A DNA stretch of 64,000 nucleotides, from NCBI RefSeq assembly GCF_900098925.1, contig NZ_LT622360.1, forward strand, positions 769,307 through 833,306. Reading direction: 5' to 3'. The position numbers and the translations under genes are program-made. Shown piece by piece: positions 43,391 to 52,198 of this stretch. Each line of letters opens with the position of its first letter. Positions within the stretch are counted from its first letter, which is position 1. This DNA is from Bacillus massiliglaciei (lineage in GTDB: Bacteria; Bacillota; Bacilli; Bacillales; DSM-1321). The notes under the pieces are model-generated. The model worked only from the letters and a program-made list of their open reading frames with translations. It made no database searches and was not told the DNA's origin.

Positions 43391-44860
43391 ATGAGAACAG
43401 AGTATCAGGATGATAGCTTTGCATTACACACCGACCTATATCAAATTAATATGGCACAGACGTATTGGATGGATCAGACCCATGAAAGAAAAGCTGTTTT
43501 TGAAGTCTTTTTCCGAAAGCTTCCCTTTGACAGCGGCTATGCAATTTTTGCGGGATTAGAAAAAATAGTCCATTACCTGCAGAACTTAAAATTTTCAAAA
43601 AGTGATATTGAATACTTGGAAAAGGAACTCGGCTATGACCCGAAATTCCTTCAATATTTAAGTGAAATGACGTTTACCGGTACGATCCGCTGCATGAAAG
43701 AGGGAGAGCTGGTTTTTGCAAATGAGCCCATTTTACGTGTGGAAGCACCTCTTGGAGAAGCTCAGCTTATTGAAACAGCTCTTTTAAATATTGTGAACTA
43801 CCACACACTTGTAGCGACTAAAGCCTCTAGAATCAAACATGTGATTGGAAATGATTCTGCGCTTGAATTTGGCTCCCGCCGTGCCCAGGAAATGGATGCA
43901 GCCATTTGGGGAGCGCGCGCAGCCTATATTGCCGGTTTCGATTCTACAAGCAATGTGAGAGCAGGGAAACTGTTCGGCATTCCGGTATCAGGAACTCATG
44001 CCCATTCAATGATCCAGGCATATAACGATGAATACACTGCTTTTCACAAATATGCCAGTACCCACAAGGATTGTGTATTTCTTGTTGATACGTATGATAC
44101 TTTGCGCTCTGGAGTCCCAAATGCGATTCGGGTTGCAAAGGAGCTAGGGGATCAAATTAATTTTATCGGAATACGCCTTGACAGCGGAGATTTGGCTTAT
44201 TTGTCCAAAGAAGCCAGAAGAATGCTTGATGAAGCTGGTTTTCCGGATGCAAAGGTCATAGCATCTAATGATTTGGATGAGTATACGATTATTAACTTAA
44301 AGCAGCAGGGTGCAAAAATAGATATTTGGGGAATCGGCACTAAGTTAATCACGGCCTTCGATCAGCCTGCACTGGGAGCTGTATATAAAATGGTTTCAAT
44401 CGAGGATGAAAATGGGAATATGGTAGATACAATCAAGATTTCATCCAATCCTGAAAAAGTTTCTACCCCGGGATTGAAACGGGTATATAGAATCATAAAT
44501 AAAATTAACCATCATTCAGAAGGAGATTACATAGCGATGGAGGACGAAAATCCTCAGGAAGAGGAAAAGCTCAAGCTGTTCCATCCTGTCCATACGTTCT
44601 TAAGCAAATTCGTGACGGACTTCGAAGCAGTAGACCTTCATCAGGATATCTTTATTGATGGCAAATTAGTCTATGAAATGCCGCATATTGATTCAATAAA
44701 AAAATATGCGGAAGAAAGCCTCAAAGTATTATGGCCGGAATATCTGCGCGCCTTGAATCCTGAAGAGTATCCAGTTGATTTGAGCCAAAAATGCTGGGAC
44801 AATAAGATGCGCAATATCGCCGAAGTGAAGAAAAAAGTAGAAAAGATGACCGTCAAATAA
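43391..44860 (+). CDS. pncB: Nicotinate phosphoribosyltransferase
   Basis: A 489-residue enzyme joining nicotinate to PRPP, the Preiss-Handler step after nicotinamidase. Features include LHTDLYQINMAQTYW at the N-terminus, EFGSRRAQEMDAAIWGARAAYIAGFDSTSN with the conserved region, GTHAHSMIQAY (histidine loop) and IRLDSGDLAYLSKEARR. TTGGGAGGAATATTTT precedes the start. Confidence 0.96.
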   Translation: MRTEYQDDSFALHTDLYQINMAQTYWMDQTHERKAVFEVFFRKLPFDSGYAIFAGLEKIVHYLQNLKFSKSDIEYLEKELGYDPKFLQYLSEMTFTGTIRCMKEGELVFANEPILRVEAPLGEAQLIETALLNIVNYHTLVATKASRIKHVIGNDSALEFGSRRAQEMDAAIWGARAAYIAGFDSTSNVRAGKLFGIPVSGTHAHSMIQAYNDEYTAFHKYASTHKDCVFLVDTYDTLRSGVPNAIRVAKELGDQINFIGIRLDSGDLAYLSKEARRMLDEAGFPDAKVIASNDLDEYTIINLKQQGAKIDIWGIGTKLITAFDQPALGAVYKMVSIEDENGNMVDTIKISSNPEKVSTPGLKRVYRIINKINHHSEGDYIAMEDENPQEEEKLKLFHPVHTFLSKFVTDFEAVDLHQDIFIDGKLVYEMPHIDSIKKYAEESLKVLWPEYLRALNPEEYPVDLSQKCWDNKMRNIAEVKKKVEKMTVK

Positions 44861-44886
44861 ATGAAATTGGGAGAGGTGTATGAATA

Positions 44887-45717
44887 ATGCGTACTTTACA
44901 AAAGAAAATCATCCAAAAACTTTTAGTACAGCCGCAGATTGATCCGGAAACTGAATTCAGAAGAAGCGTCGACTTCCTAAAAGAATATTTAACAAAGCAT
45001 TCTTTTTTAAAAAGCCTTGTCTTGGGAATCTCAGGCGGCCAGGATTCTACTTTGGCCGGTTTTATGGCGCAAACAGCTGTAAACGAGCTTAATGAAGAAA
45101 AAGGAGCAGACGAATATACATTTATTGCAGTGAGCCTCCCGTATGGTGTACAGGCAGATGAAGCGGACAGGCAAATGGCTCTGGAGTTTATCAAACCGAG
45201 CATGTCGGTTACCGTGAATATCAAGGCAGCTGTTGATGCGTCTGTACAGGCAGTAAAAGAGGCAACCGGCAAAGAGCTGAGTAATTTCTTAAAAGGAAAT
45301 GTCAAGGCACGCGAACGGATGAAAGTTCAATATGATTTAGCCGGTCTTTACAAAGGTGTCGTACTTGGTACGGATCATGCAGCGGAAGCTGTTACCGGAT
45401 TTTTCACAAAGCATGGTGACGGTGCTGCTGATTTGATCCCTTTATTCCGTTTGAATAAGAGACAGGGAAGAGCCATTTTGAAGCATGTAGGAGCGCCGGA
45501 ACGTCTATACCTTAAGACGCCAACTGCAGATTTAGAAGACGATAAGCCGCAACTCCCGGATGAGGTTGCATTAGGTGTAACCTATGATGATATAGATAAT
45601 TATCTGGAAGGCAAGGAAGTTAGCCAGGGTGCAGCGGAAAAAATCGAAAACTGGTATATGAAAACCGAACATAAACGAAATGAAGCCATTAATGTTCTTG
45701 ATGATTGGTGGAAATAA
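44887..45717 (+). CDS. nadE: NH3-dependent NAD synthetase
   Basis: A 276-residue amidating enzyme finishing NAD synthesis from nicotinate adenine dinucleotide. The ATP PP-motif is [17 protein letters not shown] (near 46-62); [22 protein letters not shown] and [21 protein letters not shown] follow. It lacks a glutaminase domain, as in B. subtilis. The start lies 26 bases after pncB. It completes the four-gene salvage operon; nadD is not present here. Confidence 0.96.
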   Translation: MRTLQKKIIQKLLVQPQIDPETEFRRSVDFLKEYLTKHSFLKSLVLGISGGQDSTLAGFMAQTAVNELNEEKGADEYTFIAVSLPYGVQADEADRQMALEFIKPSMSVTVNIKAAVDASVQAVKEATGKELSNFLKGNVKARERMKVQYDLAGLYKGVVLGTDHAAEAVTGFFTKHGDGAADLIPLFRLNKRQGRAILKHVGAPERLYLKTPTADLEDDKPQLPDEVALGVTYDDIDNYLEGKEVSQGAAEKIENWYMKTEHKRNEAINVLDDWWK

Positions 45718-45731
45718 TAAAGTACAAAATG

Positions 45732-45893
45732 AAAAAGAGGCTGGACATAACTAAAATATTCCTCACTAAATACGAATATTTAGGATGAAGTTCTTCTATA
45801 GAAAAAAACCGAACTATTCAACATTCTTATTATCGAATGCTGAATAGTTCGGTTTTTTCTTTGGCTGAAATCCTTTTGTTTCAGCCTCTTTTT
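45732..45893. repeat. 162-bp inverted-repeat element (MITE-like or nested terminator)
   Basis: Perfect 12-bp terminal inverted repeats AAAAAGAGGCTG (45732-45743) and CAGCCTCTTTTT (45882-45893) enclose a second long hairpin: AAAAAACCGAACTATTCA / TGAATAGTTCGGTTTTTT, 45804-45857. It lies between nadE and a decayed minus-strand gene, whose end runs through it. No clear target duplication was seen. It probably terminates nadE whichever origin is right. Confidence 0.55.
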
Positions 45894-46150
45894 GTTGCTT
45901 AAGCTGTAGGAGTTCCATTTCCGGGACAACATCCATTTGAGCTGCATCCTTAATAAGACTTTCCTTCGCATCCTTTCTTTCATTCCCCGTCACTTGTACC
46001 TTCTGTCTCCGGCAAACAAAGGAGATGGTTGCTCTATTACCCCTTTAAGTAATTCTTCATAAACCTTTTCTGAAACGTCAGTAAGACTTCGACAACTTCA
46101 TAGGTATACCTGCTGTGCAATACTCCTAGGCCTGTGGGATCAAGAGGCAT
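45814..46150 (-). pseudogene. Decayed minus-strand gene, two frameshifts, family unknown
   Basis: Read on the minus strand from an ATG at 46150, three consecutive frames join into one plausible protein of about 110 residues. It starts MPLDPTGLGVLHSRYTYEVV, switches frame near 46082 (to DVSEKVYEELLKGVIEQPSP) and again near 45985 (to VTGNERKDAKESLIKDAAQM), and ends at 45814. Each switch needs a single missing base. No convincing ribosome site precedes it. I do not recognise the family. Confidence 0.55.
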
Positions 46151-46273
46151 GCATAGCAAGAATCGATTCAGGAAAAAATGATATTCTTAATGAATTTTTT
46201 ACATTTTATAAAAATGGCCAAATCATTTACGGAATATAATATAGATAACCTCTTGGAAAGGAGATTTTCTGCT

Positions 46274-46867
46274 ATGCTGAATTCAGAAAAAATATATGAA
46301 AAGATTCAGGAGGAACTCCCAGAGATTTTTTTGCCTCAAGCGCAATTGTCTTCATTAACAAAAGATATGTCTGAGTGTTACCAGAAGATTACGGAGAATA
46401 TAATGGAGCATATAACACTTGGTTCACGCCGCTTTTTTAGCAGTGATCAATATCATATTAAACTTCAGTCTGATCAATCCCTTACCGCAGAGTCCCTGAA
46501 AAATAAAATTATTATTCAATTAATAGGTGAAAATGGTTTTATCGTAACCGTTATTAACAAAACAGGATGCGATTTCTATAAAATTACTCATACCATTATC
46601 AAAATAGAAGCAGCTAAGCTGCAGCTATACTCTATTCCTTATAAAGCCTCCGCAAAAAAGAAAGCTGTTTCTGAAAGGAATAAGCTGAGCTATGTTCATG
46701 AAATGACAAATCCGCAGGCACAGTATAAAACTGATTTCACTCATAATCCAGCCGTATATAAAATGTATGATGATGAAGGCTGTTCAATGGACCAAGAGTT
46801 TCCCTCTCTGGAAGAGGTATTCCGTTTTGTAATGGATAACGGAAACATTCAGATGAACAAAAATTAA
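46274..46867 (+). CDS. Hypothetical protein, about 197 aa
   Basis: The ATG at 46274 (MLNSEKIYEKIQEELPEIF) is preferred over 46178 since GGAAAGGAGA lies about 10 bases upstream. The protein is soluble and mixed alpha/beta, with a conserved-looking centre (IIIQLIGENGFIVTVINKTGCDFYKITHTIIKIEAA) and a C-terminal SLEEVFRFVMDNG. I recognise no domain. It precedes the CYP152 gene by about 190 bases, with no sign that they form an operon. Confidence 0.65.
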   Translation: MLNSEKIYEKIQEELPEIFLPQAQLSSLTKDMSECYQKITENIMEHITLGSRRFFSSDQYHIKLQSDQSLTAESLKNKIIIQLIGENGFIVTVINKTGCDFYKITHTIIKIEAAKLQLYSIPYKASAKKKAVSERNKLSYVHEMTNPQAQYKTDFTHNPAVYKMYDDEGCSMDQEFPSLEEVFRFVMDNGNIQMNKN

Positions 46868-47053
46868 CGAATTGCTTATCAATTTTGCAGTTCTGTGGAA
46901 TAGTATGAATGTCTTGCCATGTAATTTCTCGTTTGACCGGTATGAAAAAAGGGGTATTTTTACTTCTGAACGCAAATCTTCTTCAGCTGCTCTTTTTACA
47001 GAAAAGCACCTAAATCACTTAAAACAGTACATAACATTTCCAAGGAGGCTGAC

Positions 47054-48325
47054 ATGAGGATAAAAGGACAGGTACCGGTCGAAAGAACTTTGGACAACAG
47101 CATTTTGTTGCTTAAGGAAGGCTATAATTTTATACAGAACCGCTGTGAAGAATATCAAACAGACATTTTTGAAACCAGGCTGCTTGGGAAGAAAGCTATA
47201 TGTATGAAAGGCGAGGAAGCGGCCCGTATGTTTTATAATACTGATTTATTCCAGCGCAGCGGAATGATTCCCAAGAGAATACAAAAGTCTCTCTTTGGAG
47301 AAAATGCGATTCAAACACTTGACGGTTCCCTGCACGAACATCGAAAAGTTTTATTTCTCTCCTTAATGACCCCTCTCAAGATTGAAAAATTATCAAAGAT
47401 ATACAGGGCGTTTTGGCAAAGAAAATTAGAGGGATGGAGAACATCACAACACGTTATTTTGTTTGAAGAGGCCCAGGAAATACTTTGCAGGGCAGTGTGT
47501 GAATGGTCAGGTGTTCCTTTACCGGAACAAGATGTAACAAGGAGAGCGGAAGATTTTATTTCGATGGTAGATGCTTTTGGAGCAGTCGGTCCAAGATATC
47601 AGAAAGGAAAGAAAGCAAGGGCGCGTGCAGAAGAATGGATTATGGAAATAATCACTGAAATTCGAAACGGAGAAAGAAAAGTGCCTGAAGAAACAGCTAT
47701 TCATGCAATGGCGTGGCATAGAGATGCTTCTGGAAGCCTTTTGGATGTTCGAATGGCTTCAATCGAACTGATTAATGTGCTGCGACCAGTGGTAGCTAAC
47801 GCTTATTTCCTTGCTTTCGCACCCCTTGCTCTTCATGATTTTCCAGAGACACAGCAAAAACTGACTGGCCAACGAAAAAATAAGTATGCAGAATGGTTTT
47901 GTCAGGAGGTCCGCCGTTTTTATCCATTTGCTCCCTTTTTAGGTGCCGGCGTGCGAAAAGATTTCATGTGGAAAGACTACCATTTTAAAGCAGGGCAAAT
48001 GGTACTGCTTGATTTGTACGGAACAAATCATGATCCAAGACTATGGACAGATCCAGAAATTTTTAAACCCGAAAGATTTGAAAACTGGAGTGGAGGGCTG
48101 TTCGATTTAATCCCACAGGGAGGCGGTGATCCAAGAAAAGGTCATCGCTGTCCGGGAGAAGGGATTACATTAGAAATTATGAAAATTTCTGTAGAGCTTT
48201 TGGTGAATGAAATGGAATATGAAGTACCGAATCAGGACTTACACTACAGCCTGGCTAGAATGCCTTCCCTGATCGAAAGCGGTTTTGTTATGACGGATGT
48301 ACAAAAGAAAAAGACATACCTATGA
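47054..48325 (+). CDS. cypC: CYP152-family fatty acid peroxygenase (YbdT/CypC-like)
   Basis: A 423-residue P450 that uses hydrogen peroxide to hydroxylate fatty acids at the alpha/beta carbons. The heme ligand is Cys366 in GGGDPRKGHRCPGEG. The Arg244-Pro245 pair (NVLRPVVANA) replaces the usual acid-alcohol pair and binds the substrate carboxylate. Gln87, at the position corresponding to Gln85 in the B. subtilis enzyme, suggests hydroxylation rather than the decarboxylation favoured by His in OleT. CAAGGAGGCTGAC precedes the start. Confidence 0.93.
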   Translation: MRIKGQVPVERTLDNSILLLKEGYNFIQNRCEEYQTDIFETRLLGKKAICMKGEEAARMFYNTDLFQRSGMIPKRIQKSLFGENAIQTLDGSLHEHRKVLFLSLMTPLKIEKLSKIYRAFWQRKLEGWRTSQHVILFEEAQEILCRAVCEWSGVPLPEQDVTRRAEDFISMVDAFGAVGPRYQKGKKARARAEEWIMEIITEIRNGERKVPEETAIHAMAWHRDASGSLLDVRMASIELINVLRPVVANAYFLAFAPLALHDFPETQQKLTGQRKNKYAEWFCQEVRRFYPFAPFLGAGVRKDFMWKDYHFKAGQMVLLDLYGTNHDPRLWTDPEIFKPERFENWSGGLFDLIPQGGGDPRKGHRCPGEGITLEIMKISVELLVNEMEYEVPNQDLHYSLARMPSLIESGFVMTDVQKKKTYL

Positions 48326-48340
48326 TGAAGGTATAATGAT

Positions 48341-48395
48341 GACAATGACAAAAGATGACAGGAGGAAATCTCTTGAAGTCTTTTGTCATTTTTAT
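48341..48395 (+). terminator. Terminator after cypC
   Basis: AATGACAAAAGA...TCTTTTGTCATTTTT with an interrupted stem. The rest of the 290-base gap to 48617 is AT-rich without visible features. Confidence 0.6.
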
Positions 48396-48617
48396 GAGGA
48401 ATCAAATACATCAGGCTAATTAAGGAAGTGCAAAAAAACTGAAAATTTAAATAAAAGGGCAAAAAAATAAGAATTTAATAGTTTTCTTAATAAAAATGTA
48501 TAAAAACACAGAAAAACGGAGAAATATAGGAAAATTTCCAAATTGAATTCGATAAACATATCACCTATAGTAAGAATAACCGATGGGAATATCACATATT
48601 CTTAGGAGGGGAGAAGT

Positions 48618-48767
48618 ATGAATGAATATTGTATAAGCTGCGGTGCACCAGTCACCCTTTGGCCGACAAGGCTATATTGTTCGGTTTGTGAGGCCATAAA
48701 AGACGGTTATACGGTTGATTTGTACGGCGAACCTGATGAAAAGGAATATGCCCATTTTGAAGGTTAA
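48618..48767 (+). CDS. Small zinc-ribbon-like protein (49 aa)
   Basis: Starts at an ATG after TTAGGAGGGGAGAAGT, a very strong ribosome site. It encodes 49 residues with two CxxC pairs (YCISCGAP and LYCSVCEA), spaced as in a rubredoxin-type zinc knuckle, followed by an acidic tail. The function is unknown. It precedes another small gene by 68 bases. Confidence 0.65.
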   Translation: MNEYCISCGAPVTLWPTRLYCSVCEAIKDGYTVDLYGEPDEKEYAHFEG

Positions 48768-48835
48768 TGACTGATGATGGAATGACTGACCCTGGCCTAG
48801 GAAAACCACCAAAAATTATCGGGAGGTAATACCAT

Positions 48836-48997
48836 ATGGCGAAAAAAGCAGGACGCAGAAGAAGAAAAGTAGAGCGATTCCTTCGGCAAGAATTTAAGAA
48901 AGTGGATAATGAAACGAGAAGACAATCGCCTGAATTCATTTTAGGAGTTTTGGATGAAGACCAATCAGTCCTGCAGGTTAGTTCACAAGTCAAATAA
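48836..48997 (+). CDS. Small basic protein (53 aa), unknown
   Basis: Starts at an ATG after CGGGAGGTAATACC. The 53-residue product opens with a strongly basic stretch (AKKAGRRRRKVERFLRQEFKK) and ends in an acidic/hydrophobic part (EFILGVLDEDQSVLQV). The basic start suggests nucleic acid binding, as inference only. A terminator follows at 49020. The minus-strand ORF overlapping it is a shadow. Confidence 0.6.
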   Translation: MAKKAGRRRRKVERFLRQEFKKVDNETRRQSPEFILGVLDEDQSVLQVSSQVK

Positions 48998-49019
48998 TCA
49001 TATAGTTTAGATGAATGTT

Positions 49020-49053
49020 AAAAAAGAGTGCGGGATGACCTGCACTCTTTTTT
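49020..49053. terminator. Bidirectional terminator
   Basis: AAAAAAGAGTGC-AGG region-GCACTCTTTTTT, between the 53-aa gene and the convergent 49077-49496 gene. Confidence 0.85.
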
Positions 49054-49076
49054 GCCGGGAAAAATAAAACATAGAG

Positions 49077-49496
49077 TCATCGAATGAATTCGACACTTTC
49101 CCCAGGCTTAACATTCGATGTTTTCCATCCGGCAAAATTCCAAGATCTTGCCTGTGTGTTAAAGCGCTGGTTGGCCCACCATGCCGGATAGTGGTAAGCG
49201 GAATGGGGCAGAGGAAAACCGATAATTTCTTCCAGTTCATCAAAAGTAAGTTTCAAGGTAGCGGTTTCATCTTTTTTAAATATTAAGTAGTTATACAATT
49301 TTACATATTTTCCGTCATATGGTTTTGTTTCATTTAGTGCTATTGTTTCTTGATCAATTGATAATGTATCACCTTCAAAAAACCAACCGTTTTTCTCAAT
49401 AAATTCAATCAATCTCTCAATAAATTCTTCGTGTTTTTGTCCGTCTTGCTTTGGGAATATCCGACCTCTAATTTCAATGCCTTTTGGACTGGTCAT
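49077..49496 (-). CDS. DUF7662-like protein
   Basis: A protein of about 139 residues read from an ATG at 49496 (GAGAGG lies 9-10 bases upstream; an ATG three codons earlier sits on that site). The C-terminal half has LTFDELEEIIGFPLPHSAY...YPAWWANQ...QARSWNFAGWKT, the pattern of DUF7662-type domains seen in many phage and plasmid proteins. The N-terminal half is not recognised. Function unknown. Confidence 0.65.
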   Translation of the reverse strand: MTSPKGIEIRGRIFPKQDGQKHEEFIERLIEFIEKNGWFFEGDTLSIDQETIALNETKPYDGKYVKLYNYLIFKKDETATLKLTFDELEEIIGFPLPHSAYHYPAWWANQRFNTQARSWNFAGWKTSNVKPGESVEFIR

Positions 49497-49736
49497 CTCT
49501 TCCATCCTCTCTTAAAATAGCCAGATTTTTGACTTTTTTGTATACTTGCTAATATATAATACATGGCAGGCTATACTTTTTATGTATGCCGTAAATCTGA
49601 AAGATAAAATTATTTATTCTATGTTCAACTTTTTAGTAACATAAGGAATATAAAAGATTTTTAAGATTCTTTCAATAGGTAAATAGAAGCGGTTACATTA
49701 GGTCTGCGCAATTTCTACTATAAGGGGAGTGCACGC

Positions 49737-50246
49737 ATGGTAAAAGTACTTTCAGTAAAGATAGATGGAGAAGAGATACATATATTTAATAGTTTCCTGT
49801 ATATTTTTGAATCTCATGGCTTTCATACGTTGGAATTAGATCTTATCGTAAGCGAAGTTGCACAAAGGCGATATAATAAGGAAGAGAATCATATAATTGA
49901 ACTGGTAACGGAAGGTACAGAAATAAATGCGTTTATGTTTAGTAAAGGACTTCCTGGCGGTTTGCCAAGAATCAATTTATATGCAGAAATAGAAGGATCT
50001 GAAGTGTATCCATTTTTACCTGTGTTTCATGAAGGAGACAGAGGATTTCCTGATATTGAAGAAGGACTTACGATTGAAGAAATCAGGAAAGTGGAAATGC
50101 CTGAAGAATTTTTCACATGTAAAGTGAAACTTCCGATTGATCAGGTGGAATGGCTGTCGAAGAAAAAGCCGAAGGAATTTAAGGAATTCTTGCAGAAGGC
50201 GATTGCTGAACAATGGGAAGAAGAAGGCAAAAGAGAAAATACTTAG
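49737..50246 (+). CDS. Hypothetical protein, 169 aa
   Basis: A soluble 169-residue protein with a mixed beta-rich N-terminal part and an acidic C-terminal part. Features include FSKGLPGGLPRINLYAEIEG and a charged helix at the end (SKKKPKEFKEFLQKAIAEQWEEEGK). GGGGAGTGCACGC precedes the ATG. No family is recognised. It is followed by another unassigned gene at 50389 on the same strand. Confidence 0.65.
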   Translation: MVKVLSVKIDGEEIHIFNSFLYIFESHGFHTLELDLIVSEVAQRRYNKEENHIIELVTEGTEINAFMFSKGLPGGLPRINLYAEIEGSEVYPFLPVFHEGDRGFPDIEEGLTIEEIRKVEMPEEFFTCKVKLPIDQVEWLSKKKPKEFKEFLQKAIAEQWEEEGKRENT

Positions 50247-50388
50247 TTTCAGCTGATGGGCTGATCTATATATTTGATGGAAATATCCTATAAGAAAGAT
50301 GGCAGGCAAGTAGTATCACTGTTTATTTGGTATAATAAAAAGACAAAGAAACGGTTGAGCTGTAACATAATGGAGGGTATTAAGATCG

Positions 50389-50664
50389 ATGAAAGCGCGA
50401 TATGAGTTGAAAGACCTGGCAATAACATTAAGCAACGTTACATTAAAAAATGCAGCAGAGAGTTATGTTTTGCTTAAAGCGACAGATGAGAATGAGAATG
50501 AACTTACAATAGAATTTTCTCATGAGCAGGCAAAGCTGTTGGAAGCCCAATTTGCGGAAGTAAATCGGAGACGAAAAAATCATAATTATCAAGCTCAGTA
50601 TATGAACGATGAACTGGAAGAAGAATACAATTTATTCAATATTGATACGTTCAAAGAAGAATGA
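50389..50664 (+). CDS. Hypothetical protein, 91 aa
   Basis: A 91-residue soluble protein. The N-terminal part looks like a beta sheet (ARYELKDLAITLSNVTLKNAAESYVLL), followed by a helical acidic tail (EQAKLLEAQFAEVNRRRKNHNY). ATGGAGGGTATT precedes the start. It ends in a bidirectional terminator. No family recognised. Confidence 0.65.
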   Translation: MKARYELKDLAITLSNVTLKNAAESYVLLKATDENENELTIEFSHEQAKLLEAQFAEVNRRRKNHNYQAQYMNDELEEEYNLFNIDTFKEE

Positions 50665-50672
50665 GATTAAAT

Positions 50673-50710
50673 GAAAAAAGGGTGCAAGCTCAGCTTTGCA
50701 CCCTTTTTTC
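50673..50710. terminator. Bidirectional terminator
   Basis: GAAAAAAGGGTGCAAAGC-type stem, with GGGTGCAAGC / GCTTTGCACCC and A and T tails on the two sides; it serves both converging genes. Confidence 0.85.
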
Positions 50711-50712
50711 AT

Positions 50713-50961
50713 TTAATCATTATTTAACATAGCCCTGTTTTTATTAATAATTAGTTTATTTTTGATAATTGTTTCTTGATTATTTAGATTTATATTTCCT
50801 TGTTCACTGGACTCTCTGCTCATTTTATCTATAAGTAGAACTACAGACATTTCTAAAAGCTCTTTAATAGATGTTTTTGTCTCAGCCGAAAGGTTCTGCA
50901 GACTTTGGAATAAATGAGGAGCTAAAAATGTTTCTAAGGCTTGGTCTTCCTTATTAACCAT
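50713..50961 (-). CDS. Hypothetical protein, about 82 aa
   Basis: The ATG at 50961 follows AGAAGGAGTGACGACT; a GTG three codons earlier touches that site. The small protein is helical (VNKEDQALETFLAPHLFQSLQNLSAETKTSIKELLEMSVVLLIDKM) with an asparagine-rich tail. No family is recognised. Confidence 0.6.
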   Translation of the reverse strand: MVNKEDQALETFLAPHLFQSLQNLSAETKTSIKELLEMSVVLLIDKMSRESSEQGNINLNNQETIIKNKLIINKNRAMLNND

Positions 50962-51223
50962 AGTCGTCACTCCTTCTACATGATAGTATTTTCATTATAA
51001 AACGAAAAAAATGAAAAACAATAGGATGTAAGTAATATAATTCCAATTTTTTTGTTAAGATATGTTGAATTAGTTTTTTAAAAAATAAAAGTGTAACTGA
51101 AAATAGTTGCATATAAACAGAGAGGACAAGAGCGAAGATGCCAGCTGGCAGAATATATTCTTGGTTGCACCTCCAATAGAGAGGAGTGGAGGTGCATGTT
51201 AAGGAAGTCTTGATTAAGGCGGC

Positions 51224-51400
51224 TTATTCTTGGAGTTCTTTCAGTTCGACAATCGTCCTTTCCTCCAGCGGCCCTCTAAGATGGACGGTAACAGTTTTCC
51301 CATCTTCATTTAATTGATCAATCCATACAGAGGCTCCGTTATACAGCACCTCAATATCAGCGGGTGAAGAAAGGATTTGTTTTACACGCTGAGTATCCAA
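51224..51400 (-). CDS. sspH: H-type small acid-soluble spore protein
   Basis: A 58-residue protein from a TTG at 51400 (DTQRVKQILSSPADIEVLYNGASVWI), with GGGAGGG 6 bases ahead. The N-terminus and the VxYNGxxVxI pattern match the SspH family of spore core proteins. The longer frame reaching 51577 has no ribosome site and no homology. In B. subtilis sspH is expressed in the forespore under sigma-F/G. Confidence 0.85.
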   Translation of the reverse strand: MDTQRVKQILSSPADIEVLYNGASVWIDQLNEDGKTVTVHLRGPLEERTIVELKELQE

Positions 51401-51706
51401 AATCATCCCTCCCTTGAAAGTAATACAATTATTGTTTGGAAAACCTGACGATTTATACTGCTCTTTCGGATTGTGAAGAAAGGTCACTTCTTCAGAATGG
51501 ATAACTGAGAGAAAAATAGACACGGTGAATGGCATGTTGGATTTGATAAAAAAATAGCTAAAAAAACACAAAATCATTACATTTACATAATAGCAGCTTA
51601 AAAGTAGTGCTTTAGGCTAAAACTTAGTACAATAGGCTTAATACAAGTATGATGGGGTATATAGGATTATGAGCTTTCATCTTGTTATATGAAGGTGGGA
51701 TAAGGG

Positions 51707-51820
51707 ATGTTTTTAACGTTACTAACTAAAATTTTCAAAAGAAAAGTAACTAAAAAGAAAAATTTGAACCGAATGGACCAAGAAGTGTTATATGATGAGG
51801 ATGCTTTATGGGAAGAATAG
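51707..51820 (+). CDS. Possible small protein (37 aa)
   Basis: An ATG 7 bases after AAGGTGGG opens 37 codons: a basic first half (LTKIFKRKVTKKKNL) and an acidic second half (DQEVLYDEDALWEE). No family recognised. It may be real or a remnant. The gap from 51821 to 52016 contains no supported gene. Confidence 0.4.
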   Translation: MFLTLLTKIFKRKVTKKKNLNRMDQEVLYDEDALWEE

Positions 51821-52016
51821 GTAAAGAATGTACTGAACAGCAACTATTTTGTAGTGCTGCAGCCGAGAAGCAGAAATTTCTTAGAATGGGATAGAAATCT
51901 GAAATCAGAAATGGTCCTTTTTAAATGGGGTGAAGCGGGAGGCAGCACTTTGGGAAACACGAGATTATCACGGACCTCCAAGTTCCTGAAACGGAGATCC
52001 GGGCGGAATATGCATA

Positions 52017-52053
52017 AAAGAACAAATTTCTCGTTGAGAAATTTGTTCTTTTA
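52017..52053 (+). terminator. Strong terminator
   Basis: AAAAGAACAAATTTCTC-GTT-GAGAAATTTGTTCTTTTA, 17-bp perfect stem; it ends transcription into the lipoprotein gene from upstream. Confidence 0.85.
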
Positions 52054-52198
52054 TTTTTGTGCTGGCGCCATTTTGATAAAAAGGCGGGATTCGGAGAAGA
52101 AGTGAGCGAAGTTTCGGGTGGTTTTTATGTTTGAACACTTTTGAGGTAAGGAATACTAATAAAGGAAAAATTATTATACAGTGAGGGAGTGACAGAAT

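Noticed and set aside
51854-52105. 83-codon frame after the 37-aa microgene
   Set aside because: It runs through a perfect terminator hairpin (52017-52053) and lacks a ribosome site. A short peptide in another frame there resembles the end of the 37-aa gene, but this is too weak to call.
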